32,510 nucleotides of DNA, taken from assembly GCF_016901035.1 (NCBI RefSeq), contig NZ_JAFEUF010000009.1, forward strand, positions 22,451 through 54,960. The letters are read 5' to 3'. Positions 15,960 through 22,446 of the stretch are shown here, in pieces (the stretch's first letter is position 1; each line of letters begins with the position of its first letter). Source of the DNA: Streptomyces durocortorensis (GTDB lineage: Bacteria; Actinomycetota; Actinomycetes; Streptomycetales; Streptomycetaceae). The position numbers and the translations under genes are program-made. Below the pieces are notes generated by a model. That model made no database searches. It was not told the DNA's origin and saw only the letters and a program-made list of their open reading frames with translations.

Positions 15960-16802
15960 ATGACCACCGTGACCGTCCTGCACCCTGGGTCCATGGGCGC
16001 GGCGGTTGCCGCCGAACTCGTCGTCGGCGGTCACGAGGTGCTGTGGGTGCCGAAGGGGCGAAGCGAGCGCACTTGGCGGCGCGCAAGGGAGGCCGGTGCC
16101 ACGGCGTGCGACTCGCTCGCGGAAGCGTTGTGCCGTAGCGCGGTCGTTCTGTCCGTCTGCCCACCGCAGGCTGCGGAGGACGTTGCGGCGACGGTGGCCG
16201 CGCACGGCTTCGCCGGGGTGTACGTCGATGTCAACGCCATCAGTCCTCAGCGCGTACGGCGCATTGCCGGGGAGGTCCGTCCAGGATCCGCTGTCGTCGA
16301 CGGTTCCGTCTTCGGCCAGCCGCCAGGCGAGGGGCGTACGGCGCGGCTCTATCTCGCAGGGGCCGACTCTGCCGTCGACCTGGTGGCGTCGCTGTTCACG
16401 GACTCTGCTCTGCATGTGTGCCGGGTCGGTGACACGGCCGGTTCCGCTTCCGCTCTGAAGATGGCCTTCGCCAGCTATCAGAAGGCCGCTCGTACCCTTG
16501 CCGGCGTCGCTCACGCGCTCGCCGGCGCCCATGGAGTCGGTGATCAGCTCACAGCCGAAGCCGAGATCATGTTCTCCGCGATCCTCTCCGACCCCGAGCA
16601 CGTGCCGAGCGTGGCGGCCCGAGCCTGGCGCTGGGCGCCCGAGATGGAAGAGGTCGCCGATACGCTTGGCGCGGCTGGCCTACCCACCGACATGGCCGAG
16701 GCCACGGCTCGCGTGCTCGCTTACTGGGAGCGGGACAAGGACCGGTATGACGTGTCGGTCGCGCATGCCCTCTCCCAGCTCCGGCCAGGGAGGAGCAGCT
16801 AG
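15960..16802 (+). CDS. NAD(P)-binding dehydrogenase, 6-phosphogluconate dehydrogenase-like with DUF1932
   Basis: This 280-aa protein resembles the beta-hydroxyacid dehydrogenase superfamily. The Rossmann loop is VTVLHPGSMGAAVA (residues 3-16), followed by VLSVCPP, VDVNAISP and VDGSVFGQPP. The conserved lysine helix is GSASALKMAFASYQKA. The C-terminal helical domain (LTAEAE, RWAPEMEEVADTL) is of the DUF1932 type. The substrate is unknown. The ATG at 15960 is preferred over 15912 because GGAGGC lies 5-6 nt upstream and the fold begins there. The stop lies 4 nt before tRNA relic 3. A decayed relative of its 3' end sits in the same position beside relic 1. Confidence 0.85.
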   Translation: MTTVTVLHPGSMGAAVAAELVVGGHEVLWVPKGRSERTWRRAREAGATACDSLAEALCRSAVVLSVCPPQAAEDVAATVAAHGFAGVYVDVNAISPQRVRRIAGEVRPGSAVVDGSVFGQPPGEGRTARLYLAGADSAVDLVASLFTDSALHVCRVGDTAGSASALKMAFASYQKAARTLAGVAHALAGAHGVGDQLTAEAEIMFSAILSDPEHVPSVAARAWRWAPEMEEVADTLGAAGLPTDMAEATARVLAYWERDKDRYDVSVAHALSQLRPGRSS

Positions 16803-16806
16803 ACAG

Positions 16807-16900
16807 GTCCAGACAACAAACAAGGCCCGGGTCGATGACCTGGGCCTTAGTCGTGGAGCGGGTGACGAGAATCGAACTCGCGCTCTGAGCTTGGGAATCA
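16807..16900 (-). repeat. tRNA-Gly 3'-half relic with terminator, repeat 3
   Basis: Identical over 94 bp to 1115-1208. It contains the tRNA-Gly 3' half from the anticodon loop to the encoded CCA, plus the terminator hairpin (stem 16822-16833/16837-16848). It matches the intact tRNA region 22089-22179 with four differences. The perfect identity with repeat 1, despite 15.7 kb between them, implies recent duplication, gene conversion or strong constraint. Confidence 0.9.
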
Positions 16901-16961
16901 ACGGTTCTTGGGCTGTTAAAGAGGCTCTGACCTGCGCCTTCCCGTTGGGTGGGGTGGATGG

Positions 16962-17451
16962 CTACGGGCTCTGGGAACCGCACCTGACCGCTGTTGTCCA
17001 CTCTGCTGGGCACGGATGGGGCACGAGGCTGGCAGTGAGATCGGGAGCCTGCCAGGGTGCGCGTTCCGGGGCGGCCTGGTGGCCGCAGAGCTTGGTCATG
17101 TCGTCGCTATCGGATGTCAGGAGAACGACGGGTTTCGGCTGGAGCAGGGAGACCTCGGCGACAGTGGTGTCGATGGCGCATTTGTGACTGTGCAGCCCGG
17201 CGTCTTCGAGGCGCTGAGTTGCCGGTTTGGTCGTCTGTGTGGTGACCGGTTCTGCCTTGATACGGTGCAGGGCCCAGTTCAGGCGGGGGATGTTGGGGGG
17301 GGCTGACTTCCACGATGGTGTTCGCCCCCATCACCATGTAAGCCCCCATGTCGTGGAAGGCCTGCAGCATTGCGAGGAGCTTCCGGTCCTGCGCGATCCA
17401 GGCGGAAAGCCCTTCTGAGTCCAGTACGACGGCCTCGATGCGCTCGCTCAC
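16962..17451 (-). pseudogene. PIN-domain (VapC-like) toxin gene with a frameshift
   Basis: The GTG at 17451 overlaps the stop of an upstream short frame (GTGA). The first ~48 residues read a PIN N-terminus: VVLDSEGLSAW with the first catalytic Asp (residue 11), then RKLLAMLQAFHDMGA and GANTIVEV with the conserved Glu. At a run of eight C (minus strand, about 17295-17302) the frame shifts by one base. In the other frame the rest continues as LNWALHRIKAEPV, CAIDTTVAEVSLLQP and VVLLTSDSDDMTKLC. It then runs past the normal PIN end to a stop at 16962. PIN proteins are Mg-dependent RNases, usually toxins. It may be a real mutation or a homopolymer sequencing error. Confidence 0.75.
16982..17028. 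repeat. 47-bp conserved block inside repeat 3 (candidate integrase arm site)
   Basis: One mismatch to 1290-1336, and likewise 81 bp inside the tRNA relic. It contains the tandem heptamer GGGCACG-GAT-GGGGCACG. The surrounding sequence is much less conserved between the two ends, which argues for a binding site rather than chance survival of a gene. Confidence 0.5.
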
Positions 17452-17669
17452 GCGGCGTCCGCGCCCTTGGATGAACCGGTGGTGCCGTAGATCTGCGGGC
17501 GGGCCTCGGCGCGTTCCTCGCTGTCGTGAGTGACCAGGGTGGCCGGTTTGGGCTGAGAGAGTCCCTTTCGGCTGGCTCTCGGGTCGGGGCAGCGAACGCC
17601 TCGTCGTGGACCGTGCTGCCGCCGTCGGCGTTTGAGCCGAAAGGAGCTCAGAGGGCACGGGATAGCCAA
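17448..17669 (-). pseudogene. Short frame upstream of the PIN gene, possible antitoxin remnant
   Basis: A frame ending QPKPATLVTHDSEERAEARP then QIYGTTGSSKG stops with a four-base overlap on the PIN gene. This is the usual coupling of antitoxin and toxin. The only start is a TTG at 17669 without a ribosome binding site, and the upstream part is Arg-rich and looks non-coding. It may be the 3' end of a decayed antitoxin gene. I do not recognise the family. Confidence 0.35.
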
Positions 17670-17716
17670 GTAGGCTGTTCTGGAACGACGTCAAGCGACG
17701 CAGACCGGGGGATGCG

Positions 17717-18121
17717 ATGAGCGGCGCAGGCGAACAGCCAAGTCTTCGGGTGAATTCAGGCCGGCTGACGGACCTTGCCGATGACCTCGACGGTATGCAG
17801 AACTACCTGGATAAGCAGGTCAGGCGTATGGATGCGGTCGTCGATCGTATCGAGGCGGGTTGGCGGGGGCCTGCCGCCCGTGCCTATCGGGACCTCCATC
17901 GAGGTGCGGCCGAGGATGCCGTACGTATCCGCATGGTCATGCAGGCCCTTGAACAGGCTGTGAGGTTGGGCCGCGACGGCTTCACGGAGCAGGAGCTGGA
18001 CCTGCTGGCACAGTTCCGGAAGGTCCAGATGGAGACGGATGTGAAGCGGGAAGTGGACGCGCTGTCGACGCCCAACACCGAAGTGCCCGACGCCCCGCGC
18101 AGCGGCCTTTCCGATCTCTGA
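17717..18121 (+). CDS. WXG100-like (ESX) protein
   Basis: This 134-aa helical protein has the WXG100 signature: helix 1 around LADDLDGMQNYLDKQVRRMDAVVD, turn W49-R50-G51 followed by PAARAY, then a second helix (AVRIRMVMQALEQAV). WXG100 proteins are secreted by type VII (ESX) machinery as helical-hairpin dimers or serve as targeting partners for larger toxins. A purine-rich GGGGGATGCG precedes the ATG. It is the first gene of the toxin cluster; a second WXG protein and the toxin follow. No ESX apparatus genes are in this window, so secretion would depend on machinery encoded elsewhere. Confidence 0.8.
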   Translation: MSGAGEQPSLRVNSGRLTDLADDLDGMQNYLDKQVRRMDAVVDRIEAGWRGPAARAYRDLHRGAAEDAVRIRMVMQALEQAVRLGRDGFTEQELDLLAQFRKVQMETDVKREVDALSTPNTEVPDAPRSGLSDL

Positions 18122-18161
18122 GAACTTACGCGCCGACTGGCCGATTCTGAACGGGGGAAGA

Positions 18162-18461
18162 ATGGCGGACGACGACATAGCCGTCGACTTCGCGACACTG
18201 CAGGACCTTTCCGGGGATCTCGAGGACATTCTTAAGCGGCTCAACGAACAGTTGGACCTGCTCTACCGCCGCGCCGAGAAGGTGGTCCTGACCTGGGAGG
18301 GCGAAGCCCGCGAAATGTTCATCGATAAGTTGGACGAGTGGGACCGCTCTGCCGCAGACCTTCAAGCGGCCCAGGCGTGGCTGCACGATGTGGTGGTCAA
18401 CGGGGAGATCAACTACGCGGCGGCACACAGGGCGGTTCTGCGGGGCTGGGGCGCTGCCTGA
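18162..18461 (+). CDS. WXG100-like (ESX) protein, second copy
   Basis: This 99-aa protein has the exact length and fold expected for WXG100: a helix with FATLQDLSGDLEDILKRL, the turn W45-E46-G47, then a second helix with EMFIDKLDEWDRSAADL. A strong GGGGGAAG lies 5 nt before the ATG. Its stop overlaps the toxin start by one base (TGATG), which signals translational coupling. Together with the preceding protein it probably forms a heterodimer that pairs with or delivers the toxin. Confidence 0.85.
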   Translation: MADDDIAVDFATLQDLSGDLEDILKRLNEQLDLLYRRAEKVVLTWEGEAREMFIDKLDEWDRSAADLQAAQAWLHDVVVNGEINYAAAHRAVLRGWGAA

Positions 18462-20215
18462 TGGCTGACTTGCCCTCTGACAAGCAGAGGCAGCGAGAAC
18501 GGGACCAAGCCAGGACCGCTCCGCCCAACCGAGGTGTGGGCCGCTTTGATGTGCAGCCTCAGCACCTCTACTTCACCTCGCTCGTGGTACGCGATGCCCA
18601 GTTCGCCTATGACAAGCGGGCGAAGCAACTGATGGAGACGCTGGACAAATACAGTCAGTCGGCCGGCACGGGCTGGGGAGCGGACTCCTTCGCCGACCGG
18701 TACGGCATCGTGGCGCGGAAGTTCCTGGAGCTGTGGGCGAAGAGCGTTGTGTCGGTGGGTGGTGTCGCAGTGGGCTTCACGCAGACCGCGAACAACTACG
18801 CGCTGGCAGACTGGGCGGCAAGGAAGGGCAAGGGGGAGCCGCCGGAGGAGAAGCAACCTCCAGCGGTAATTGCTACCGCACCCAAGTATGGTCCGCCGAA
18901 CGACCTTACGTGGCGTGGGGAAGGCGAGGATCACGACTCGTGGGCGATCTCCGGAATCCTCGGAGAGGTCCCGGATTTTCTCATGTTTATCATGAAGCCT
19001 GTGGTCGATGAAGGGCTGAGGCTCGGCCGTATCCATGAGAAGACGCCGGGTGTCAAGGAAGAAGAGTTCCGCGACATCGCCAGAGCTTGGCGGGAAGTCT
19101 CCAAGAACGCGAAGAAGGCGGCTGACGACTTCACGGACGCGATCTCCTACGTCACCGACCCCACGGGCAACGGCGAGTGGCAGGCCGCGATGAGAGCCTT
19201 CTGCCAGACGATCTGGGGGACCACGGCCTGGGGCAAGGCCCGCGACCAGCGGGCCGAGGTGACCGCCAAGAAGGGGACCCGGAACTGGAAGACCAACGGG
19301 AAGGTGGATCCCGCTACCAGGCAGCCCATCATTGAAGTCCTCTCAAAGAGTGCGGACGTTATTCAGGAGCTTTTCGACGACCTGGCCGACATGGGTCAGA
19401 AGACGACGGAAACCACTACGCGCCTGGCCAAGGAAGCTGCGGACAAGACGGTCGATAGCCTCACCTCGGATCTTGATCTCTCCAAACTCACCAGGCTCGC
19501 GGCCGGTCTCGTGTTTGCGGAAGTTGTTCTGACCTTCCGGTCCCATATGGACAAGGCTTCCATGGACGCGGCGGTCGGGGCCTATCACGAGGCGTTCAGT
19601 GACGCCGCGGGCAAGCTGGCCATGCTTGAGTTCGAGCTCGACGAGGCGCTCAAGAGCGTGCCCACGTTCCAGGCGGAACGGGCTCGGGCGCAGGGGTTCG
19701 GTGCTCGCTCGTTGAACGAGTTCAAGAAGGAGCACAGCTGGCAGCTGCCGGAGAGCCAGTTCCCCCACAAGTACTCGGTGGACCTCGCGGCGATGGAAGG
19801 CGTGGGCGGAGCGCATGCTCTCGACAAACACGTGGGGAAGACCGATGAACAGTTGTTTCAGCGGCTTCGAGACGAGCAGAAGAAGGAGACCGGTGATTAC
19901 AATATTCCCGGCGCCTCCACCTATGCCGACATCGAGTCCGCTCAGCGATACACGCAGTACTGTCTCCGCGACAATACTGCTGAGATTGATGATTGGCTCA
20001 ACGGGGATCCGCCGAAGCCGACAAAAGAGATCCGAACACCGTTCATTCCCCTTGAAGGGCCTCTAGTCGGCAATGCCGTCACCGGCAGAGGTACGATCGT
20101 GGGCGGTGACAACAAGCCTTCGGAGGTAAGAGACACTGAAGGAGTCGTGATGCGTCTTCTGTATAAACCGGACTTGAACCCGCCCTACATCGTCTTCAGC
20201 TCGATGCCCCAGTGA
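18461..20215 (+). CDS. Polymorphic toxin with C-terminal RNase A-like (CdiA-CT type) domain
   Basis: This 584-aa protein has an N-terminal helical region (~20-110, VRDAQFAYDKRAKQLMETL) resembling the targeting part of type VII toxins, then a long helical middle with pore-like or spacer segments (DLSKLTRLAAGLVFAEVVLTF). The tip (~450-584) matches the bacterial RNase A-like toxin domain: H452-ALDK-H457-VGKTDEQL, then GASTYADIESAQRYTQYCL, EIDDWL, and a closing strand LNPPYIVFSSMP. Such domains cleave RNA in target cells. The ATG at 18461 fits the overlap with the WXG gene; the longer frame from 18338 does not. The immunity gene should lie just downstream. Confidence 0.85.
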   Translation: MADLPSDKQRQRERDQARTAPPNRGVGRFDVQPQHLYFTSLVVRDAQFAYDKRAKQLMETLDKYSQSAGTGWGADSFADRYGIVARKFLELWAKSVVSVGGVAVGFTQTANNYALADWAARKGKGEPPEEKQPPAVIATAPKYGPPNDLTWRGEGEDHDSWAISGILGEVPDFLMFIMKPVVDEGLRLGRIHEKTPGVKEEEFRDIARAWREVSKNAKKAADDFTDAISYVTDPTGNGEWQAAMRAFCQTIWGTTAWGKARDQRAEVTAKKGTRNWKTNGKVDPATRQPIIEVLSKSADVIQELFDDLADMGQKTTETTTRLAKEAADKTVDSLTSDLDLSKLTRLAAGLVFAEVVLTFRSHMDKASMDAAVGAYHEAFSDAAGKLAMLEFELDEALKSVPTFQAERARAQGFGARSLNEFKKEHSWQLPESQFPHKYSVDLAAMEGVGGAHALDKHVGKTDEQLFQRLRDEQKKETGDYNIPGASTYADIESAQRYTQYCLRDNTAEIDDWLNGDPPKPTKEIRTPFIPLEGPLVGNAVTGRGTIVGGDNKPSEVRDTEGVVMRLLYKPDLNPPYIVFSSMPQ

Positions 20216-20225
20216 GAGGCCCCGA

Positions 20226-20831
20226 ATGTGCAGCGAACCTGAACGCGAACTGACGTGCGGGCCGTCGGCAGATCTGGACGCCGATATGTGGTCGGCGGCG
20301 GTAGAGATGTACCGTCGGTACTCATTCATCGCTGTTGGTCCGCGGACCGGGGAAAACTGGCTACCCGATGTAGGCGCGATCATGCGCAGGGAGGTGGCAG
20401 ACCCTCGGGGGTGGCGAGGCAAGGACCCGGAGGTGGGGGAGCCGGAGTTGCTGGAGGACCCCGCTTTTCCTTTCCGTGTGCCGCCGGTCGACGAGGAGGG
20501 TGCTGCGGAGTGGCGGAGCGGACTGTTCGAGGTTCCACGCCGTTCGGTGGTGCGCCTTCTTGTCATGCTGGCGACCAACGCGATGAACGTGCCGCGGCAA
20601 CAAGGTTTCGCCGAGCGCAGAGCCGGGATGGAACGCCACGCGGCGGCGATCCTTTCACGCTTTCCTGAAGGCTCGACCTTCTTCACAAATACCACCCATG
20701 GCGGTGAGAATCCTGACTTCTATGAGTACGTTTCCACTAGCTGGCCTTTGAGCCAGTATGTCTGGGACTTCGGGCTTCTCGCGGTGTCCAGCGATGAAGT
20801 CGGCCTCATCTGGTCGTTCGACGCAAGCTGA
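20226..20831 (+). CDS. Hypothetical protein, likely immunity protein for the RNase A-like toxin
   Basis: This 201-aa protein starts 10 nt after the toxin stop, with GAGAGG just upstream of ATG 20226. I do not recognise a family. It is acidic and has no signal peptide or membrane helix. Visible pieces are MWSAAVEMYRRYSFIAVGP, PEVGEPELLEDPAFPF and a closing DFGLLAVSSDEVGLIWSF. The position directly behind a polymorphic toxin is the standard position of the cognate immunity gene, which is the only reason for the proposed role. Confidence 0.6.
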   Translation: MCSEPERELTCGPSADLDADMWSAAVEMYRRYSFIAVGPRTGENWLPDVGAIMRREVADPRGWRGKDPEVGEPELLEDPAFPFRVPPVDEEGAAEWRSGLFEVPRRSVVRLLVMLATNAMNVPRQQGFAERRAGMERHAAAILSRFPEGSTFFTNTTHGGENPDFYEYVSTSWPLSQYVWDFGLLAVSSDEVGLIWSFDAS

Positions 20832-20841
20832 AGTGGACAAC

Positions 20842-21147
20842 ATGACCGTACGGACCCGTTCGGCTACCTATCCGGACCGAGAAACCGCCTATTGGGCCAC
20901 CCAGCAGGTGGTGACCGGCAACGAACAGAAGATCCACCGCTGGCTCGCCCAGAGCACCCGCGCTCGCCTGACCATCGAGGGCGCCTGGCCCTCTCGCGAG
21001 GTGCCCGTCGGCCGCGTGCTGCTGCAGGCGATGATGCTCGCCGGCCGCGATCCCGTCGACGTCCGCGCCGCGCGTGTCGTGCTCAAGCGTGATCCGAACA
21101 GCCCGCACGGTTTCGTCGTGCTGACCACCGTCCCGATCTACCTGTAG
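20842..21147 (+). CDS. Orphan RNase A-like toxin tip
   Basis: This 101-aa frame encodes only the C-terminal part of a second RNase A-like toxin domain: RSATYPDRETAYWATQQVV aligns in pattern with GASTYADIESAQRYTQYCL of the full toxin. KIHRWL matches EIDDWL, and ARVVLKRDPNSPHGFVVLTT is the closing strand. The N-terminal HxxxKHVGKT part is absent, as is any secretion domain. It is therefore a displaced cassette or a donor for tip exchange by recombination. ATG 20842 is used; a GTG at 20833 is an alternative. It lies 10 nt after the previous gene and 12 nt before its own immunity gene. Confidence 0.75.
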   Translation: MTVRTRSATYPDRETAYWATQQVVTGNEQKIHRWLAQSTRARLTIEGAWPSREVPVGRVLLQAMMLAGRDPVDVRAARVVLKRDPNSPHGFVVLTTVPIYL

Positions 21148-21159
21148 AGGTCCAGTGCC

Positions 21160-21849
21160 GTGTCCATGAAGCCGCTCGAGTTCGATCGCCGCTATGGCGA
21201 GTTGGACCAGGTGATCAGCGCGTACTCAGGCATGCTGGCCGATGACGAGCCGGACAAGCCGAGCGAGGCCCTCCAGGCCTACCTCCGCCACACCTGGCAC
21301 ACCCGCCCCTGGGCCCTGGCCGCGGCCGAACAGCAGATCCGCGAGTACGCGCGTAACCCGCCGGGCCGGCTGCGCCTGAGGCTCGGTGAGTTTTACCCTG
21401 TGCCGGATGTCGGCCTGCCCGATTCGGCAATCCAGGACTGGCTGGTCGTGATCGCGGATCACCTGAAGCGGTCCATTGAGCAGGGCGAAGTCCCGCCCCT
21501 GTCCACCCCCCGTACCCACTGGGAGTGGCACGCCCGCTTCCCCGAGCTCGGCCAGCTTTTCGGAGGCTGGTTCTCGCAAGACATGCCGGACGAGTTCCCG
21601 GACCACGACGCGGCCGTACGCGACTACACCGCCACCACGGATCCGCAGCTGGTTGCGCGCCTCATGGGTGAGGTGCACGAACTGCTCGTCCTCGGTCTCG
21701 AAGAATCCGACTATGCCCTTGCGGTGGCGGAGCTGGGCATGGAGGTCGACCTGCCCGAGCCGTACTCTCCGAGCGGCTGGCTGGCCCACCTCGCGGACGA
21801 TGTGGGCGGATTCAAGGCGGACTACGGCCCCGGACCGGCCGCAGACTGA
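21160..21849 (+). CDS. CdiI-like contact-dependent inhibition immunity protein
   Basis: This protein has 229 aa from the GTG at 21160 (AGAGG 9 nt upstream); an in-frame ATG at 21166 is the alternative. The middle carries FPELGQLFGGWFSQDMPDEF followed by AVRDYTATTDPQLVARLMGEV. That is the pattern of small CdiI-type immunity proteins (aromatic-rich LxxxFGGxxxQDxP helix, then a second helix). An N-terminal ~100-residue helical region precedes it. It probably binds and blocks the RNase A-like tip encoded directly upstream. With that gene it forms a complete orphan toxin-tip/immunity cassette. Confidence 0.75.
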   Translation: MSMKPLEFDRRYGELDQVISAYSGMLADDEPDKPSEALQAYLRHTWHTRPWALAAAEQQIREYARNPPGRLRLRLGEFYPVPDVGLPDSAIQDWLVVIADHLKRSIEQGEVPPLSTPRTHWEWHARFPELGQLFGGWFSQDMPDEFPDHDAAVRDYTATTDPQLVARLMGEVHELLVLGLEESDYALAVAELGMEVDLPEPYSPSGWLAHLADDVGGFKADYGPGPAAD

Positions 21850-21869
21850 CTGCATGCCCGTCTCGCTCA

Positions 21870-22084
21870 CTCTGTCCGGGGGGTCGGCCCTCCAGGGCGT
21901 GATGCATCCAGGATGTGATGGTCCGGGCCGGGCAGTCCTCGGAGCAGGCCGCGATGATTTGCCAGCACTCCTACCTTGAGAGCGGCAGCAGGAGGTAGCC
22001 GACGGCTTGGACGACCTCGTGCGCGCCGCCCGTGCGAAGGCCAAGAACAGGCCTTCTGGTGCGGATCTGGTGCGCGACGCCTGA
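21870..22084 (+). pseudogene. C-terminal remnant of a tyrosine recombinase (integrase)
   Basis: Translation in two frames gives DVMVRAGQSSEQAAMICQHS, then after a frameshift near 21985 QQEVADGLDDLVRAARAKAK and PSGADLVRDA with TGA at 22082. Actinomycete tyrosine integrases end with GHSSxRAAxIYQH followed by a tail of this type. Here the active-site His of GHSS is Gln (codon 21933-21935) and the nucleophilic Tyr of IYQH is Cys (21960-21962). Upstream sequence is decayed. The remnant ends 4 nt from the tRNA-Gly repeat, where an integrase of an integrated element belongs. It is not functional. Confidence 0.8.
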
Positions 22085-22088
22085 AGTG

Positions 22089-22179
22089 GTCCAGGCAACA
22101 AACAAGGCCCAGGTCAATGACCTGGGCCTTAGTTGTGGAGCGGGTGACGAGAATCGAACTCGCGCTCTGAGCTTGGGAA
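22089..22179 (-). repeat. Intact attachment region at tRNA-Gly, repeat 4
   Basis: This is the functional counterpart of the three relics. It covers the tRNA 3' half from the anticodon loop outward and the terminator. The tRNA part is identical to repeats 1 and 3; four differences lie in the flank and hairpin. Confidence 0.85.
22104..22130 (-). terminator. tRNA-Gly terminator hairpin
   Basis: A perfect 12-bp stem (AAGGCCCAGGTC / GACCTGGGCCTT) with an AAT loop lies 5 nt beyond the tRNA CCA end. On the minus strand it is followed by a T-rich TTGTTTGTTG. It is symmetric enough to stop transcription from the plus strand too. The same hairpin is carried in every relic. Confidence 0.75.
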
Positions 22180-22209
22180 GCTCATGTTCTACCATTAAAC
22201 TACACCCGC
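22136..22209 (-). tRNA. tRNA-Gly (CCC anticodon)
   Basis: The minus strand folds as a full cloverleaf: acceptor GCGGGTG/CACCCGC, D arm with AATGGTAGA, anticodon stem GAGC/GCTC with loop TTCCCAA (anticodon CCC), and T loop TTCGATTC with stem GCGAG/CTCGT. The discriminator is T, as usual for bacterial tRNA-Gly, and CCA is encoded at 22138-22136. It has served as the integration target of the island to its left. Confidence 0.95.
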
Positions 22210-22446
22210 GAAGCATGCCGATCACCGGCGCTGCATCGTTGCACACTCTACCCCATGTCAGGCCCCCGGCGGATGCGCCGCGGGGCCTTCGTGTCGTGTG
22301 CCCCGGGGGGAAGTGGAGGGTGGACGGGGGTGTGATGCGCGGGAGTTGGGGGCGTAGCGTGGGTGGTCGGAGTGCCGCGTGGAGTGGCGTCCTGTTCATC
22401 CCCTAATGTGGCTTTCTCGTCCATATGTGGTTGGGGAAGGGACTTG

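Larger units (their letters stand above)
10404..16806. mobile_element. Unit B of the tRNA-Gly island (SIR2/MazG/dehydrogenase cargo)
   Basis: The segment between relics 2 and 3 carries six minus-strand genes and one divergent plus-strand dehydrogenase whose stop lies 4 nt before relic 3. No mobility gene is visible. Several products handle nucleotides or NAD(P): the MazG-like protein, UDP-glucose dehydrogenase family protein, SIR2-like fold and DUF1932 dehydrogenase. The dehydrogenase end module recurs, decayed, left of relic 1. Mobility is inferred from the flanking tRNA duplications only. Confidence 0.55.
16901..22088. mobile_element. Unit C of the tRNA-Gly island (WXG toxin cargo, dead integrase)
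   Basis: The segment between relic 3 and the intact tRNA-Gly has a PIN remnant on its left, a WXG/RNase A-like toxin cluster in the middle, and the C-terminal remnant of a tyrosine integrase on its right, 4 nt from the tRNA repeat. This is the layout of a tRNA-targeting integrative element, and here it can be supported by an integrase relic. The integrase has lost catalytic residues, so the unit is probably fixed unless helped in trans. Confidence 0.75.
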
